The notes beneath the pieces were generated by a model. That model worked only from the letters and a program-made list of their open reading frames with translations. It did no database searches and was not told where the DNA came from. The translations under genes and the position numbers were made by a program. A stretch of 6,897 nt of DNA from Gammaproteobacteria bacterium (GTDB lineage Bacteria; Pseudomonadota; Gammaproteobacteria; DAOWEP01): the NCBI GenBank assembly GCA_030638455.1, contig DAOWEP010000107.1, forward strand, positions 1-6,897, given 5' to 3'. Position 1 is the first letter of the stretch. Every line of letters begins with the position of its first letter. Of this stretch, positions 5,846-6,897 are shown piece by piece.

Positions 5846-5851
5846 ATTATA
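5846..5851 (-). promoter_or_regulatory. Candidate -10 element for the M48-phhB(-rsgA) transcript
   Basis: Read on the minus strand this is a perfect TATAAT, which would start transcription near 5839 and give a leader of roughly 63 bases before the M48 start. No good -35 is visible at 16-18 bases, so the call rests on the hexamer and its position in the divergent intergenic region. The right arm of an inverted repeat, ACGTAT (5825-5830) and ATACGT (5849-5854), overlaps it. Confidence 0.35.
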
Positions 5852-5873
5852 CGTCTAGTTTGTATCAGCAGGG

Positions 5874-5901
5874 CATACATACTAATATTCTGTCTTATAA
5901 T
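5874..5901 (+). promoter_or_regulatory. Candidate sigma-70 promoter for orn
   Basis: A perfect TATAAT is at 5896-5901, with a weak -35 (CATACA, 5874-5879, 3 of 6) at a 16-base spacing. Transcription would begin near 5908, leaving a leader of about 17 bases that just holds the orn ribosome binding site (AGGA, 5913-5916). Confidence 0.45.
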
Positions 5902-5924
5902 TACACTACTCTAGGAAACTATAA

Positions 5925-6467
5925 ATGGCCCAAGACCCGAATAACCTGATTTGGACTGACCTGGAAATGACCGGTCTGGATACTCAGAATGACTATATTA
6001 TTGAGATTGCTACGATTGTTACTGATAGTCAGCTAAATACACTGGCGGAAGGGCCGGTATTGGCTATTCATCAGAGTGAAGTGATTATGAAAGGCATGGA
6101 TGACTGGAATACGAAGCAACATGGGAAATCAGGTTTGACCAAACGGGTGCTGGAAAGCACGATTTCTGTCTCTGATGCAGAACAACAAACACTGGAGTTC
6201 CTGCGTCAGTATGTACCAGCAGGGAAGTCACCAATGTGTGGAAACAGTATTTGTCAGGATCGGCGATTCATGGCAAGGTTGATGCCGGACCTGGAGGCTT
6301 TTTTTCATTACCGCAATCTGGATGTAAGTACCATCAAGGAGTTGGCGGCACGTTGGCAGCCATCATTAAATGATGGATTTAAGAAAAGTGGGGCCCATCT
6401 TGCCCTGGATGATATTAAGGAATCGATTAAAGAGTTACAGTATTTTCGCGAGAACTTTTTTAAGTAA
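5925..6467 (+). CDS. orn: Oligoribonuclease (3'-to-5' exoribonuclease of short RNAs)
   Basis: Orn degrades 2-5 nt RNA fragments, especially dinucleotides such as pGpG from cyclic-di-GMP turnover, to mononucleotides in the cytoplasm. The 180 residues match the family (E. coli 181). All DEDDh catalytic residues are present at the same positions as in E. coli: D12 and E14 in WTDLEMTGLD, D112 in SICQDRRFM, H158 and D163 in GAHLALDDI; Y129, which contributes to dimer-dependent substrate binding, is also there (FFHYR). Start: AGGA at 5913-5916 is eight bases before the ATG, and the N-terminus MAQDPNNLIWTDLEMTGLD aligns without extension. It is divergent from the M48-phhB-rsgA group, an expanded version of the E. 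coli orn/rsgA divergence. The coding frame ends just before an AT-rich spacer. Confidence 0.97.
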   Translation: MAQDPNNLIWTDLEMTGLDTQNDYIIEIATIVTDSQLNTLAEGPVLAIHQSEVIMKGMDDWNTKQHGKSGLTKRVLESTISVSDAEQQTLEFLRQYVPAGKSPMCGNSICQDRRFMARLMPDLEAFFHYRNLDVSTIKELAARWQPSLNDGFKKSGAHLALDDIKESIKELQYFRENFFK

Positions 6468-6487
6468 AAACTGTCTTTAAGCAATGG

Positions 6488-6515
6488 TATCTTTAAGTAG
6501 ATATCTTTTAGTAGG
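6488..6515. repeat. Imperfect 14-bp tandem duplication between orn and the rhodanese gene
   Basis: TATCTTTAAGTAGA (6488-6501) is followed directly by TATCTTTTAGTAGG (6502-6515), 12 of 14 identical. A further CTTTAAG lies just upstream. It lies in the short gap between two convergent genes. I see no GC-rich hairpin here. Confidence 0.6.
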
Positions 6516-6517
6516 TA

Positions 6518-6897
6518 TTAGCTTTCAACAGGCACGTCCGGGTCATTTCCCCAGTCAGACCATGCGCCATGGTAGCCTTTCAGGTTTTTGTATCCCAAAT
6601 GTTTAAGTACGATATATGTGTGCGAAGAACGGTGGTGTGTCTGGCAGTATACGATTACTTCCTTGTCCTGTGTGATGCTTTGTGCTTCCAGTAATTTTCG
6701 TAATTCTTTATCGGGCTTCAGGCGCAGGTTTTTATTTTGGTCAATAGCAAATATCCAGTCCATGTTTGTAGCATGAGGGATGTGGCCGCCTCGCTCCGCA
6801 TACTTTTTGGCTCCTGAAAACTCTTCTGGTGTGCGTGTATCTAGTAACTTTATGTCGCTATCATCCAGATGCTGGGCGATGTATTCCTTATCGGCAA
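6518..6897 (-). CDS. Thiosulfate sulfurtransferase (RhdA-type rhodanese), C-terminal part; 5' end outside window
   Basis: This is the C-terminal 125 residues of a rhodanese that moves sulfane sulfur from a donor such as thiosulfate to a thiophilic acceptor. The frame is open to the window edge; the ATG at 6763 is internal because the frame upstream of it reads like the start of a rhodanese domain (LLDTRTPEEFSG, then GGHIPHATNMDW). The active-site loop CQTHHRSS follows VIVY, with C the sulfur-carrying cysteine; CQTHHR is the loop of the Azotobacter/Pseudomonas RhdA group, different from the CGSGVT-like loop of mercaptopyruvate sulfurtransferases. The end, GAWSDWGNDPDVPVES, is the usual family C-terminus. 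Full-length relatives have two rhodanese domains, about 270-280 residues; the catalytic second domain is what is visible. It converges with orn across a gap of 50 bp. Confidence 0.92.
   Translation of the reverse strand, partial: ADKEYIAQHLDDSDIKLLDTRTPEEFSGAKKYAERGGHIPHATNMDWIFAIDQNKNLRLKPDKELRKLLEAQSITQDKEVIVYCQTHHRSSHTYIVLKHLGYKNLKGYHGAWSDWGNDPDVPVES

Noticed and set aside
5719..5949. Plus-strand 76-codon open frame across the orn promoter region
   Set aside because: It starts inside the M48 gene, runs through the promoter region and overlaps the start of orn. There is no family resemblance and no ribosome binding site.

Overview
The window looks like a chromosomal, mostly housekeeping segment of a gammaproteobacterium. 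The basis is the dnaX-ybaB-recR order, an Orn exonuclease with the E. coli residue numbering, RsgA divergent from orn (as in E. coli, but with two genes in between), and an RhdA-type rhodanese with the CQTHHR loop known from Pseudomonas and Azotobacter. Base composition is moderate. I cannot name a genus.

Positions 1-1867 (+) hold the 3' part of dnaX (DNA polymerase III tau), then ybaB/ebfC and recR, closely spaced and probably one replication/repair operon. Positions 1868-2004 are intergenic with a plausible sigma-70 promoter. Positions 2005-2774 (+) hold a small unrecognised protein followed by a HIT-family hydrolase (HinT type).

Positions 2792-5775 are read on the minus strand. In transcription order they are an integral-membrane M48 (Ste24-like) metallopeptidase, a pterin-4a-carbinolamine dehydratase (PhhB), a short non-autonomous transposable element, and the ribosome-assembly GTPase RsgA. 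Divergently, orn (oligoribonuclease) occupies 5925-6467 (+). At the right edge, the C-terminal part of a thiosulfate sulfurtransferase is read on the minus strand and runs off the window.

The unusual part is the phhB-rsgA region. A 256-bp MITE-like element (3888-4143), with 18-bp terminal inverted repeats and TTAA on both sides, has landed at the 3' end of phhB. Removing it in silico restores a short, natural-looking PhhB terminus (…DQLVK-stop) and a gap of about 57 bp to rsgA. The element now supplies the last residues and stop codon of PhhB and separates rsgA from its probable promoter. Separately, rsgA has an in-frame TAA (2849-2851), after which the same frame continues for 18 codons that match the family's C-terminal helix. 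The gene is therefore either recently truncated, read through, or affected by a base error. I see no CRISPR array, tRNA, rRNA or defence system, and nothing that amounts to a wholly new system.
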